A DNA stretch of 64,000 bases from Nephrocerus scutellatus. Its lineage: Eukaryota; Arthropoda; Insecta; Diptera; Pipunculidae. Made by a program: the position numbers and the translations under genes. A model generated the notes under the pieces. That model did no database searches. It worked only from the letters and a program-made list of their open reading frames with translations, and was not told where the DNA came from. The stretch is from NCBI GenBank assembly GCA_947095585.1, contig OX352762.1:46863335-46927334 (forward strand). Reading direction: 5' to 3'. Below are positions 1 to 9,261 of this stretch, in pieces. Position 1 is the stretch's first letter; each line of letters opens with the position of its first letter.

Positions 1-220
1 CTCGTATGCCTACTCGTTTTTTTCCTGGTGATGGTGCAGTATGGTCTTTGACTACTGGCTTCTTCAATTTCTGTCGTCGTCTGTACTCCTCTATTGACAG
101 TGGCTTTGGTCCCACCTGGTCCTGTTCCAGTGGAACCTCGGGCTGGAGCAGGGCTTGTGCTTCCCTGATGTAATCGGCCGCAAGTGCAAGTTTCTCTTGC
201 TGTCGTTCGTTGGACGACAT
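1..220 (-). CDS. Start of an unidentified retroelement ORF, cut by the window edge
   Basis: A 73-codon open frame begins at the ATG at 220-218 and runs leftwards off the window. The product starts MSSNERQQEKLALAADY and is hydrophilic, with a basic stretch (EEYRRRQKLKKP) around residues 45-55. It has no signal peptide or membrane segment. It lies 70 bp downstream of a primer-binding site, where the first (gag-type) frame of an LTR retrotransposon normally begins; that position is the only reason for the call. No capsid or zinc-knuckle motif is visible in the part present, so the function is not established. Confidence 0.5.
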   Translation of the reverse strand, partial: MSSNERQQEKLALAADYIREAQALLQPEVPLEQDQVGPKPLSIEEYRRRQKLKKPVVKDHTAPSPGKKRVGIR

Positions 221-290
221 GTACGATGATTTATAAGTGTTTAGAAAAATTTTTTTTCTTGACTTAGAAAAATTATCTTAGTCAGAATTT

Positions 291-303
291 GGCAGGATCG
301 CCA
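291..303 (-). other. Primer-binding site of the left-edge LTR element
   Basis: On the minus strand the sequence is TGGCGATCCTGCC, directly after an LTR-like end in ...TTTACA. LTR elements prime minus-strand synthesis from a tRNA whose 3' CCA pairs with the leading TGG, so form and position fit. I cannot name the tRNA with certainty. Confidence 0.55.
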
Positions 304-620
304 TGTAAAGTTGGTCCCTTTTCGAAGCCAACCTTGTGGTTTAGAGTTTATATCAACCTTGATTCTTGACTGTGTTCGGCGTGTTGCCGTATAACCACTT
401 ACCCAAAAGCCGGAGCTCCTTTGGGCGTCAGTATCAGGACGATATGTTTACGAGGAAAAAATAAGACGACGAGGTTTTTACTTTCAACGTTCACTTTTTG
501 GAAATGAATGAATTTATTTGATAATTTTTCCTTCTTTTATACCAATTTACTGATCGATTTTTGATCATACATCGACTCTGGAATGCCTACTCATCGATAT
601 TCATATTTTCCCTAATATTG
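304..620 (-). mobile_element. LTR of the left-edge retroelement (outer end not located)
   Basis: The LTR is read on the minus strand. Its inner end is ACA at 306-304, next to the primer-binding site. A strong TATA box (TATAAAAG) lies at 541-534 and an AATAAA signal at 518-513, so promoter and poly(A) signal are compactly placed as in LTRs. The outer TG end could not be fixed, because no second copy is in the window to compare; 620 is only a nominal limit. The strand agrees with the ORF at 220-1. Confidence 0.45.
534..541 (-). promoter_or_regulatory. TATA box in the left LTR
   Basis: TATAAAAG on the minus strand, about 230 bp before the LTR inner end. This would drive the left-pointing element. 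Confidence 0.45.
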
Positions 621-650
621 CCTTATCAGCATAGTGCATGTATGTATGTA

Positions 651-895
651 CGTAATTTATGACCGACCGCGTCAAGTGTTTTTGGGTTCGCTCGCCTATT
701 CTGCTGTGTTGACATATATGTTTCCACAAGCGAACGACCTTATTATTTCATTACCATTTCCATGCGCCGCTTACTCAGCACATTGCATGGAAAGGGTAAT
801 TAACGTTCTAAACGGTCGGCGCTCATTTGCTCATGATGCTTAGACTGCATATTTATTTTCATAGGCGAGCGACCGCTGGTCATAAATTATGCTAT
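651..895. repeat. Imperfect inverted repeat
   Basis: TAATTTATGACC followed by CGCTCGCCTAT near 651-703 is matched in reverse complement by ATAGGCGAGCG and GGTCATAAATTA near 861-890. The arms differ by a small insertion, and the interior is about 160 bp. No ORF or transposon end is recognised here. It could be part of LTR U3 or a small fold-back element. Confidence 0.45.
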
Positions 896-921
896 TGGAG
901 ATGTTTTATATTTTTTGTTCC

Positions 922-1060
922 CATGCACCGAGTGTGCTATTAAACAATACGTGTGGGTTTTGTTTGCTTTTGTTTTTCATGCACCATGTGTGCTGTTAAC
1001 CAATACGTTGTATTGGTTTGTGTGTGCGTTTATTTTCGTGCACCGAGCGTGCTATTAATT
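922..1060 (+). repeat. Three degenerate tandem copies, 56-59 bp each
   Basis: The motif catgcaccgagtgtgctatta recurs in altered form at 922, 978 and 1037, each time followed by a TTAA-rich and GT-rich stretch. No function can be read from it. Sequence 1061-1208 holds nothing I recognise. Confidence 0.6.
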
Positions 1061-1208
1061 AATGACTGCATATCTAAGATTTTTGTATTTTATTTTGAGA
1101 GGCACTAGAGTCGATGTAGGGTCAAAATTTTGTATGCTTAATTCAATTAAAATGTTGTATGCTTTTAGGCATAGTATTTATGTGGTCGCTGGTGCGATCC
1201 CTCACATT

Positions 1209-1857
1209 ACAAACCATACGAGCAGTTCAGTTCTATTTAGTAGCTCGTCAAGTTAATACAAGTTCAGTTTAATTAAGAACTCATCCAGTTCAGTTGCATC
1301 CAGAATTCATCAAATCAAGTTCAGTTCTATCGTCAGTTAACATAGTATAGTTAATACAGTTTGATTCAGTGGCCCGTCGAATACAGTAAATGTATAATAA
1401 TATATGTGTAGATCAGTGAAGTACAATATTATAAATAAGTTGTGTTGTGAAAAGAGTTAAATAAGAAATTCACCTTTGTAAAAATCATTTTTAAATAAAT
1501 ACATTTTCTTTTTTAAAAATATATTTCTTTTGAAAAATATAATTTGTAGACTTATTCTTTCAAATGAACTCAGTCAATTTCAACATTTCTATTTGTAACT
1601 GATAACATGTCACACTCATCTTTGTTGACGTCTTTTTTTATTTTTTTTAAAACGTAGTTTATATGACTTGTCGGCATAAAAAACCTATAACAAAACCACC
1701 CAAAAATATATAATTATCAGGAAATAGCAATCTATGTATGTACATACATATGCCTGTAAATACTATACTACACACCAGACTTGCTGAAGATCTTCAGTCT
1801 GATTTTTTTAGTTTGTTATTGTTATATACGTACCTACCAAGTGCAACATATAATTAG
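1209..1857 (+). repeat. Segmental duplication, copy 1 (empty-site allele)
   Basis: This stretch matches 26481-27104 plus 28630-28661 almost base for base but lacks both the Jockey LINE and the hAT element found there. The pre-insertion sites are intact: the LINE target at 1217-1231 and the 8-bp hAT target ATACGTAC at 1826-1833. The first 150 bp repeat AGTTCAGTT several times, which looks LTR-like, but no primer-binding site follows. A perfect 18-bp palindrome (tatgtatgtacatacata) lies at 1733-1750. No coding sequence is seen. Confidence 0.75.
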
Positions 1858-2310
1858 GAGTGTTGCTACGCGCTACTGTCATTAATAGGACGAGATAGAT
1901 ACGAGAAATGCGTAAGAGATGCTCGGAGCTCGCAACATAGAAAATACTACGCGCATCTTGGATATGATCTGCAAGATCAAACATACCTTCTAAACAGCAA
2001 CTCAATCGACAAAATAAATTTAATATTAAAAGTAAGAGGTGAGCTGATCGCACTCAATTTTATTCCGCATCGCCCTGAGATACCAATCCTTTGCGATATG
2101 TGTAACTTAAATGTGATGGAGGACGTTTTCCACTTTATAGCTATATGCCCTATTTTAAAAGAATACCGTCTGGTATACTTCGGGGCAACTGAGCTGGACG
2201 AGGAGAGAACACTGAGCATGCTTAACGGAGAATATGGGTGGAACGTGTTATACAACTGCACTAAGAAGACTTTAAAATATAGAAAAAATATCGTAGAGGA
2301 AAGTTTTTAA
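1858..2310 (+). pseudogene. LINE ORF2 C-terminal fragment (non-LTR retrotransposon), copy 1
   Basis: This 150-codon open frame has no start codon of its own and ends at a TAA at 2310. It carries the C-terminal hallmark of non-LTR ORF2 proteins: a short Cys/His cluster (CDMCNLNVMEDVFHFIAICP, residues ~80-100) preceded by LIALNFIPHRPE. The cluster follows the RT in I- and R1-type elements and is thought to bind nucleic acid. EN and RT are missing, so this is a 5'-truncated insertion. An AT-rich 3' UTR follows to about 2470, with AATAAA in ggtaaataaagacc. The clade is uncertain; the Cys/His type is solid. The copy at 28662 has lost one base. Confidence 0.7.
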
Positions 2311-2495
2311 AATAGAAACGTCATTATAATTAGTTTTCGTTAGATTATTGTTAAAATTCTTTATGCGAATATTTAAAATTTATAAATGTGCTATATTGGC
2401 AAACTCATATTTTATGTAGAAATCTCAAATGTCAATCTGGTAGACGGTAAATAAAGACCAAACCTAAATATAGGTTTATAGGTAAATAGGTTTAA
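2311..2495 (+). other. LINE 3' UTR and tail
   Basis: AT-rich 3' region of the preceding LINE fragment, with AATAAA near 2450 and the palindromic stretch cctaaatataggtttatagg. The same tail recurs alone at 7077, 14833, 29114 and 44937, so it became part of the amplified unit. It ends in an A-run joined directly to the Helitron Rep fragment at 2496. Confidence 0.65.
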
Positions 2496-3347
2496 AAAAA
2501 ATCGTTCATGGAATAGGATTTCACATGCTCACATTTTAATAGCTCTGGATGATGATTTTAACTTACGAACGAAGGAAAATTGACAAAATTCTTAATGCTG
2601 AAGTTCCTGACCATGAGTTATTGCCCAATATTTCTGAAATCATTGTTAGATATATGATCCATGCACCATCTGGCAACCGCAATCCAAACAGTCCATGCGT
2701 GGTGCAAGGGAAATGTTCCAAAAGTTTTCCAAAACAATTTCAATATGTTACATTGGCGACTGTCAACGGTACATGTACGGATACCATGTACAAAAGAAGA
2801 GAAACAGACGAAATAGAAATTTTTTTTGGTATCCAAAAAAAGTAATCTTGATGAATCTTTAATGCATGGGTTTCGCGCTACATCATTACTCCGGAAGCCA
2901 TTTGTAGAATTTTTTGTTTCGCAATTCATGGTCAAAGTCATACCATATACCGAGTGCCAGTTCTTTTGCAAGAAGAGTAGAGCGTTTGCTTCCACGTAGA
3001 ATATACTCCTTTCAGCAGACCGTGCCACTTAGAGAGATACAAAACTTATTGCTTGGTTTAAACTCAACCAAAATGATCCAGATGCAAACCAGTGAAAATA
3101 TTGGAAAATACCCGTTCAATATGATACGATACGACAAAACACTGTTTGGAAAAAGCGACAACGTGGTGGCAATAAAATAATTGGACGGATTTATACTGTT
3201 AGCATCAAGGATTCTGAAAGATTTTATCTTAGACTCTTGCTTCAACAGGAGATGGGAGCTAAATCATTTGAAGACATTAGAACGATTACAGTAACATTTT
3301 TACTTATAATGTTGTTTATAAAGAAATGTTTGATTAATGAATTGTAA
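2496..3347 (+). pseudogene. Helitron Rep fragment, unit U0
   Basis: Helitrons encode a Rep-helicase that nicks and replicates by rolling circle. Here only Rep pieces remain, in changing frames. The HUH motif (S-HAH-ILIALDDD) is readable at 2524-2532. The next frame (2549-2845) carries HAPSGNRNPNSPCVVQGKCSK, a typical Helitron Rep block. Further on, SHTIYRVPVLLQEE is followed by GRIYTVSIKDSERFYLRLL and KSFEDIRTI up to the stop at 3347. The N-terminal part present in U1, the Rep tyrosine region and the whole helicase are absent. The left edge is an A-run junction with the LINE tail. Confidence 0.8.
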
Positions 3348-3528
3348 AGTTTAAATTTATTGCATATCAATATATCTTACATTTTCACTTCAAACCGAAT
3401 TATTTTATTTTTAATAAAGAATACTTTCTTATACTTTCTTTGGTATGTTTTTTACATATTAAATGATCGATTACTTTTTAAACAAAAGTAACCCTTAATT
3501 GTGCCATAGCCAGAAAAAGGGTTCGTGC

Positions 3529-3818
3529 GATACGGTCATAAGGGACTGGAATTTCAAGAACTAAGCCATTTCTCAAGCGATTTCTATGAAATTTGGTATA
3601 TAGAACTAAGATACGACCATAAGAGTTGGGATACGGTCATTAGGGGATGGAATTTCGGCAACTAAGACATTTCTCAAGCGATTTCTTTAAATGTCGGTAT
3701 ATAGGACTAAGATGCGACTATAAGACTGGACTATGGAAATTCTGGGATACAGTCATTAGGGACTGGAATTTCGGGAACTAAACCATTTCTCAAGGAATTT
3801 CATAGAAATTCGGTATAC
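3529..3818 (+). repeat. Short minisatellite block, U0 first copy
   Basis: About three degenerate copies of the unit gatacggtcattagggactgg... aagccatttctcaagcg. It is the same repeat family as the long block at 8041-8873. It sits between Rep and gypsy integrase in every unit. The AT-rich spacer before it (3348-3528) carries AATAAA and nothing else I recognise. Confidence 0.8.
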
Positions 3819-4394
3819 CGGGTGATTTTGTTAATCTGAAACTTTCAAATATCTTGGAAAACAAACTCTCTACGAAAAAAATATCCAAAATCAAAATTTA
3901 ATCATCCCGTGGGAAAATACATTAGTGCTAAAATTAGTAGCTTCTTAACGCTCTCTTTCAAATTGGATAAAGGTTTCGATGTTTTATTGTAATATTTAGC
4001 TTGAGGCTGCTTTTTATTTTATGTGCGTCATCCGAGCTTAATTCATGTGGCTTCAAATTCTTTGTCTTTGAAAGTTGTGGTATTATACTGCAATATTCGG
4101 TATTAGAAAGTATCTTCCTTTTCCTTTTCTCAACATTTTTCAAGTATTGCCACAACTTTTCTGCTAGTCCAATGCTCTGAGGATATCGTGGGCTTGGAGA
4201 TATTAGTTTGAAGTTAAAGTCTTATGCCAGTTCCCTAACTTTCGGCTATTGAAGGGACTGTTATCCGATCAAATCTCTAGTGAAACACCCAACATGGCAA
4301 ATAACCGAGAAGTAAAAATCTTTATCATGTGAACAACTGACTTATCCCGAAGCCTCTCAATACACAACCAGTTGGAATATTCATCAATTATAAA
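3819..4394 (-). pseudogene. Gypsy integrase fragment, U0 first copy
   Basis: Read leftwards this is the core of a Ty3/gypsy integrase, the enzyme that joins retrotransposon cDNA to the chromosome. The three acidic residues can be found: DEYSNWL (D codon 4385-4383), SDNSPF (D codon 4265-4263) and GLAEKLWQYL (E codon 4161-4159). Between the second and third a frameshift breaks the frame. The first two are about 40 codons apart, less than usual. The C-terminal side reads into KNLKPHE and then stops. This copy lacks a 73-bp stretch kept in U2, U4, U5 and U6. Confidence 0.75.
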
Positions 4395-4753
4395 TATATA
4401 TATAAAATAGAAAAATTTATTTGTATATATATAAATATATATATATGTATATCTTAGACTCTTGCTTCAACAGGAGATGGGAGCTTAATCATTTGAAGAC
4501 ATTAGAACGATTGCAGTAACATTTTTACTTATAATGTTGTTTATAAAGAAATGTTTGAGTAATGAATTGTAAAGTTTAATTTTATTGCATATCAATATAC
4601 CTTACATTTTCACTTCAAACCGAATTATTTTATTTTTAATAAAGAATACTTTCTTATACTTTCTTTGGTATGTTTTTTACATATTAAATGATCGATTACT
4701 TTTTAAACAAAAGTTACCCTTAATTGTGCCATAGCCAGAAAAAGGGTGCGTGC

Positions 4754-5043
4754 GATACGGTCATAAGGGACTGGAATTTCAAGAACTAAGCCATTTCTCA
4801 AGCAATTTCTATGAAATTTGGTATATAGAACTAAGATGCGACTATAAGAGTTGGGATACGGTCATTAGGGAATGGAATTTCGGCAACTAAGACATTTCTC
4901 AAGCGATTTCTTTAAATGTCGGTATATAGGACTAAGATGCGACTATAAGACTGGACTATGGAAATTCTGGGATACAGTCATTAGGGACTGGAATTTCGGG
5001 AACTAAACCATTTCTCAAGGAATTTCATAGAAATTCGGTATAC
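4754..5043 (+). repeat. Short minisatellite block, U0 second copy
   Basis: Duplicate of 3529-3818 through the 1,225-bp tandem duplication, with a few base differences. Confidence 0.8.
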
Positions 5044-5619
5044 CGGGTGATTTTGTTAATCTGAAACTTTCAAATATCTTGGAAAACAAACTCTCTACGA
5101 AAAAAATATCCAAAATCAAAATTTAATCATCCCGTGGGAAAATACATTAGTGCTAAAATTAGTAGCTTCTTAACGCTCTCTTTCAAATTGGATAAAGGTT
5201 TCGATGTTTTATTGTAATATTTAGCTTGAGGCTGCTTTTTATTTTATGTGCGTCATCCGAGCTTAATTCATGTGGCTTCAAATTCTTTGTCTTTGAAAGT
5301 TGTGGTATTATACTGCAATATTCGGTATTAGAAAGTATCTTCCTTTTCCTTTTCTCAACATTTTTCAAGTATTGCCACAACTTTTCTGCTAGTCCAATGC
5401 TCTGAGGATATCGTGGGCTTGGAGATATTAGTTTGAAGTTAAAGTCTTATGCCAGTTCCCTAACTTTCGGCTATTGAAGGGACTGTTATCCGATCAAATC
5501 TCTAGTGAAACACCCAACATGGCAAATAACCGAGAAGTAAAAATCTTTATCATGTGATCAACTGACTTATCCCGAAGCCTCTCAATACACAACCAGTTGG
5601 AATATTCATCAATTATAAA
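5044..5619 (-). pseudogene. Gypsy integrase fragment, U0 second copy
   Basis: Second copy of the integrase remnant at 3819-4394. It is the one physically next to the small Helitron, which splits it from RNase H/RT of the same gypsy element at 6201-7076. Strand and domain order (RT, RNase H, then integrase on the minus strand) show that both halves once formed a single pol gene. Confidence 0.75.
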
Positions 5620-6199
5620 TATATATATAAAATAGAAAAATTTATTTGTATATATATAAATATATATATATGTATATATATATGTATTAGTGCCTTACTA
5701 GCTCTGGAACGCCTTGACCAATTGCAGCCAAACTTGGTATACATATTACTTACTATGTGGAATCAAACATAGGTGGTGGGGGGTAGCAGGTTTTTTGGCT
5801 GGGGGAGGCGTGGCAGGTGATTTTAGTGTCAGACCCACCGTTTTCGGTACCGTAGTACACTCCTATGGTGGGTGGGTGACCGATATTAGTGTTGATTCTA
5901 TGGTTTTCGGGGTCGCTGAGTTGACTGGTGATGGTAAGACAGCTCTAGGGGGATGGGGTCAATAACGGGGGGGGGGGTCACCGATATTAGTGTCGATTCT
6001 ATGGTTTTCGGGGTCGCTGAGTTGAATGGTGATGGTAAGACAGCGCCAGGGGGATGGTGTCGAAACGGAAAGTTTGCAGGATCGCTGGGATAAATAGTTA
6101 TAGCAAGACACCTCTTTGCGGATGGGGTCTGGGGGGGACTGTTTGGAGGCGATATTAGCGTCAAATTTTACACCCGTGCAACGCCGGGAACTCAACTAG
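5616..6199 (+). mobile_element. Small non-autonomous Helitron, U0
   Basis: The 3' end is diagnostic: a short GC hairpin (CCCG at 6173-6176, CGGG at 6185-6188) lies 7 bp before CTAG at 6196-6199, and the next base is T. Helitrons end in CTRR after a hairpin and insert between A and T without target duplication. The left part is TA-rich and then reads gccaaacttggtatacatatt, a common Helitron-leader type. The exact 5' TC start is hidden in the TA run. Inside is a ~100-bp direct repeat (around 5880 and 5982) parted by a run of G. It has no coding capacity and was inserted into gypsy pol. Confidence 0.7.
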
Positions 6200-6200
6200 T

Positions 6201-7076
6201 TATAAATAAGTATGACACGCCACCATGTTCAAATATGTCCAGGGAAAGATTTTCCCATGTAAAACTAGGTGACTCATGAGCCAGCAGTAATTATGTTAAC
6301 CTATTTTATTTGAAGACCCTGGTACTTTAATAGAAACATAAACAAGCGATCTGGCCTAGCAGTCTTAATTAAGTTCTCAAGTGGCCTGTGATCTGTCTGA
6401 AACACCATATCACGGCCATAGAAGAGTTCCATGCAATGGCAGTAGTTAGAAGTTCCTTCTCAATCACAGCCCACTTTTGCTCACTTGCAGACAATCTTCG
6501 TGAAGCAAATGTTGCCGGTTGTCCTCAATGTAGCTTATTTATGTTGAACTCAACAAAACTAACCCTTGTTCATTCTAGAACCTTCATAAGTATTTGATCA
6601 TGTTCGTCATACTCTTTGGTCGACACGAACAGATCTTTAAAATATATTTCCACCCCAGGAATGTTTCCAAAAATCTGAACCACTTTTCGCAGGTCAGGAG
6701 CACAACTAATGCCGAAGGGAAGTCTATGCCACCTATAGCGTCAAAAGGGAGTAATAAACGTAGTCAAATCTGCACTCTCATCATCCAACACCAACTGCCA
6801 GAATCCATTTTTTAAGTCCACTACTGTAAAAACTGATGTCTGTCGGTCGGCTAGTAATGTACTCAGCAGCTGGAATTGCAAAACGTAGGCGGCAAATACA
6901 TGCGTTTAACGGCTTCAGATCCAAGCACAAAGGCAGTGACCCGTCCGCCTTCTCAACGATTTGCAGATTATTAACCCAATCCGTTACCAATTACACCATC
7001 GCTGAGATGTCATCATTATAGAGTCTCCGGTATCGTCCTTCCTCACATACGGGGCCAACAATTCTCCGTAAGACTT
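6201..7076 (-). pseudogene. Gypsy RNase H and RT fragment, U0
   Basis: Read leftwards from 7076: RT begins VTDWVNNLQIVEKADGSLPL at 6990, then LPFGISCAPDLRKVVQIFG and the catalytic box at 6644-6633. That box reads Y-F-K-D where RTs need Y-x-D-D. RNase H follows as ASRRLSASEQKWAVIEKELL, then GRDMVFQTDHRPLENL in a shifted frame. Several frame changes and stops lie between. The zinc-binding N-terminus of integrase is missing beside the Helitron. In U0-U3 a ~56-bp piece after RNase H is also lost. Confidence 0.75.
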
Positions 7077-7210
7077 TTATGCGAATATTTAAAATTTATA
7101 AATGTGCTATATTGGCAAACTCATATTTTATGTACAGAAATCCCAAATGTCAATCTGGTAGACGGTAAATAAAGACCAAACCTAAATATAGGTTTATAGG
7201 TAAATAGGTT
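7077..7210 (+). other. LINE 3' tail between U0 and the AT-rich repeat
   Basis: Repeats the LINE 3' UTR seen at 2355-2480 (atgcgaatatttaaa ... ggtaaataaagaccaaacc), here joined to the end of gypsy RT. No coding part remains. Confidence 0.65.
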
Positions 7211-8040
7211 TAAAAAAAAACAACCCATAAAAATCTAATCTCTAATAGGGGATACATATGTGTGCAAATTTTGAACCGGGTTAATTTGGAAAAAATTAAT
7301 ATTATTATTCAAAAAATATTCTAACCGGAGATACACATGTATGGGGAAAAAATTAAAATCAAAAAACTCAAAAATGTTTACAAAAAAGTTATGCACCATC
7401 TTTGTTTTTATAAAATAAAAGTCTTATCTTACTAACTAACTATACGTACAAATAAACATACGACCATATACAAATAAACATACGACCTATGTAGGTTTTA
7501 AAAAAAAAAACAACCCATAAAAATTAAAAATGTTCATGTAAATTCTCTAATAGGGGATACATATGTGTGCAAATTTTGAACCTGGTTAATTTGGTAAAAA
7601 TTAATATTATTTTTCAAAAACTATTCTCACCGGAGATACACATGTGTAAAAAAAATTGTATGGGGAAAAAATTAAAATCAAAAACTCAAAAAATTTTACA
7701 AAATAGTTCTGTCTATCGGAGATACACATATGTTTAAGATTTAAAGTAAATCGGGCTTAGTTTTTTAAAAAAATGTATGGCCCCGCCCCCGGCCCTCAAG
7801 GCCCATTCGCTCCAAAAACTTTACAAAAACGTTTGTCCATTGGGATAAACATATGATTAAAATTTGAAGAAAATCGGGCTAATTTTTAAAAAATCTATAC
7901 GGGCCCTCGGGCCTCAGGGCCCATTCGCTCAAAAATTGTCCAAAATGTTTTGTCTATCAGAGATACATGTGTATAAATTTTTACCATAATCGGGTTAATT
8001 TTTATTTTAAATTTGTATGAGGCCCCACCGACCCCATACA
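7211..8040 (+). repeat. AT-rich degenerate repeats with GC-rich inserts
   Basis: Two ~290-bp copies (from about 7215 and 7500) share acaacccataaaaat, aggggatacatatgtgtgc and ttttgaacc. They are followed by looser copies that repeat gagatacacatatg and aaatcgggct. Two sharply GC-rich pieces, ccccgcccccggccc near 7782 and gggccctcgggcctcagggccc near 7900, stand in otherwise AT-rich DNA. There are no ORFs of interest. Related copies lie at 14926, 29280 and 45071. Confidence 0.7.
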
Positions 8041-8873
8041 TACAGGCGACTATAAGACCTGTTCCTATGGAAATTCTGGGATATAGCGATTAGGGCCTGG
8101 AATTTTATGTACTAAGCGATTTGCATGAAATTCGTTATATAGGCCTGAGATGCGACTATAAGACTTGTTCCTATGGAAATTCTAGAATACGGTCATTAGG
8201 CAGTGGAATTTCAGGAACTAAGCCAAACAAACATGGAAATTCTGGGACACGGTCATTTGGGTCTGGAATTTTGTGAACTAAGCCATTTCTTAAGCGATTT
8301 GCATGAAATTCGGTATGTAGGCCCAAGATGGGGCTATAAGCCTTGTTTCTATGGAAATTCTGGAATATGGTCATTAGGGTCTGGAATTTCGGGAACTAAG
8401 CCATTTCTTTAGCGATTTGCATAAAATTCGGTATGTAGGACTCAGTTGCGACTGTAAGACCTGTTCCTACGGAAATTCTGGGTTACGGTCATTAAGGTCT
8501 GGAATTTTGGGAACTAAGCCATTTCTCAAGCGATTTCTATGAAATTCGGTTTATAGGACTAAGATATGCGACTATAAGGCTTGTTCCTATAGAAATTCTG
8601 GGATACGGTCAGTATCCCAATTTCAGGAACTAAGCCATTTTTCAAAAAAACATGGAAATTATGGGATACGGTGATTAGGGATTGGAATTTTTGGAACTAA
8701 GTCATTTCTCAAGCGAGATCTATGAAATTCAGTATGTACATAGGACTAAGATAATGCGCCTTTAAGACTTGTTCATATGGAAATTCTTGGTTACGGTCAG
8801 TCACTAGAACTGGAATTTTGGGAACTAAGCCATTTCTCAAGCGATTTCTATGAAATGCGGTATCTATATTACT
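8041..8873 (+). repeat. Long minisatellite block, ~118-bp period
   Basis: The marker ctggaatttNgggaactaag recurs at 8099, 8205, 8265, 8383, 8501 and near 8617, then continues to 8873. Full periods are 118 bp; shorter ones come from deleted copies (60 bp at 8205-8265). Each unit holds cgatttctatgaaattcggt and tgcgactataagacttgttc. No spacer and repeat pattern of CRISPR type is present. Confidence 0.85.
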
Positions 8874-8974
8874 AAGAGACAACATCATGTATGTATGTAT
8901 GTCATGAAAATTTTACCACGCATGATTAGCATGCCGAAGACAAATCTTAGAAACGTTTTTTAAATTTTCGGGTT

Positions 8975-9261
8975 TTTTCAAGATAATAAATAATTATATT
9001 CGGCGCGACAGACCGCTGCGGTCCAAGGCCTAGCTTCTAGTGACCATTTCTGTTTTGCATGTATATTTCTGGACACAAATGGAAGGGATCTACAATTTAA
9101 GGCCGGATCCGAACGGCGAATTGAGAAACTTTCCGTGACAAGTTGTCACCCATTCGCGAGAGGTGGGACACCGTGAAAAATACTTTTTTGTGTCACTGAG
9201 ATTATAACCACGAACCCCTACTCAGTAGCCATGCGCTTTTCCACTGAGCCACGGCGCCCAT
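8975..9261 (-). mobile_element. tRNA-derived SINE, U1
   Basis: On the minus strand the element starts GGGCGCC with an A box TGGCTCAGTGG at 9251-9241 and a decayed B box GGTTCGTGGTT at 9216-9206. Their start-to-start distance of 35 bp suits an RNA polymerase III promoter in a tRNA head. A ~200-bp body follows, with TTAAATTGTAGATCCCTTCC and, near the end, GCGCCGAATATAATTATTTA, and then an A/T-rich tail. The body recalls a SINE I associate with tephritid flies (from memory). The head is too altered to be a working tRNA. Confidence 0.65.

Larger units (their letters stand above)
3225..5674 (+). repeat. 1,225-bp tandem duplication inside U0
   Basis: Copies 3225-4449 and 4450-5674 run from the end of Rep through the short minisatellite and gypsy integrase to the TA-rich start of the small Helitron. 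The junction near 4450 joins ...atatatgtat to atcttagactc, so one breakpoint lies in the TA microsatellite. The copies differ at only a few bases, so the event is recent. Confidence 0.85.

Noticed and set aside
5714..5965. Gly-rich 83-codon frame in the small Helitron (also in U3, U4, U5, U6)
   Set aside because: It crosses a G-rich noncoding repeat, changes with each G-run, and has no homology I know.
8041..8873. Regular repeats as a CRISPR array
   Set aside because: Repeats are 118 bp, contiguous and without unique spacers, and the sequence is eukaryotic; it is a minisatellite.
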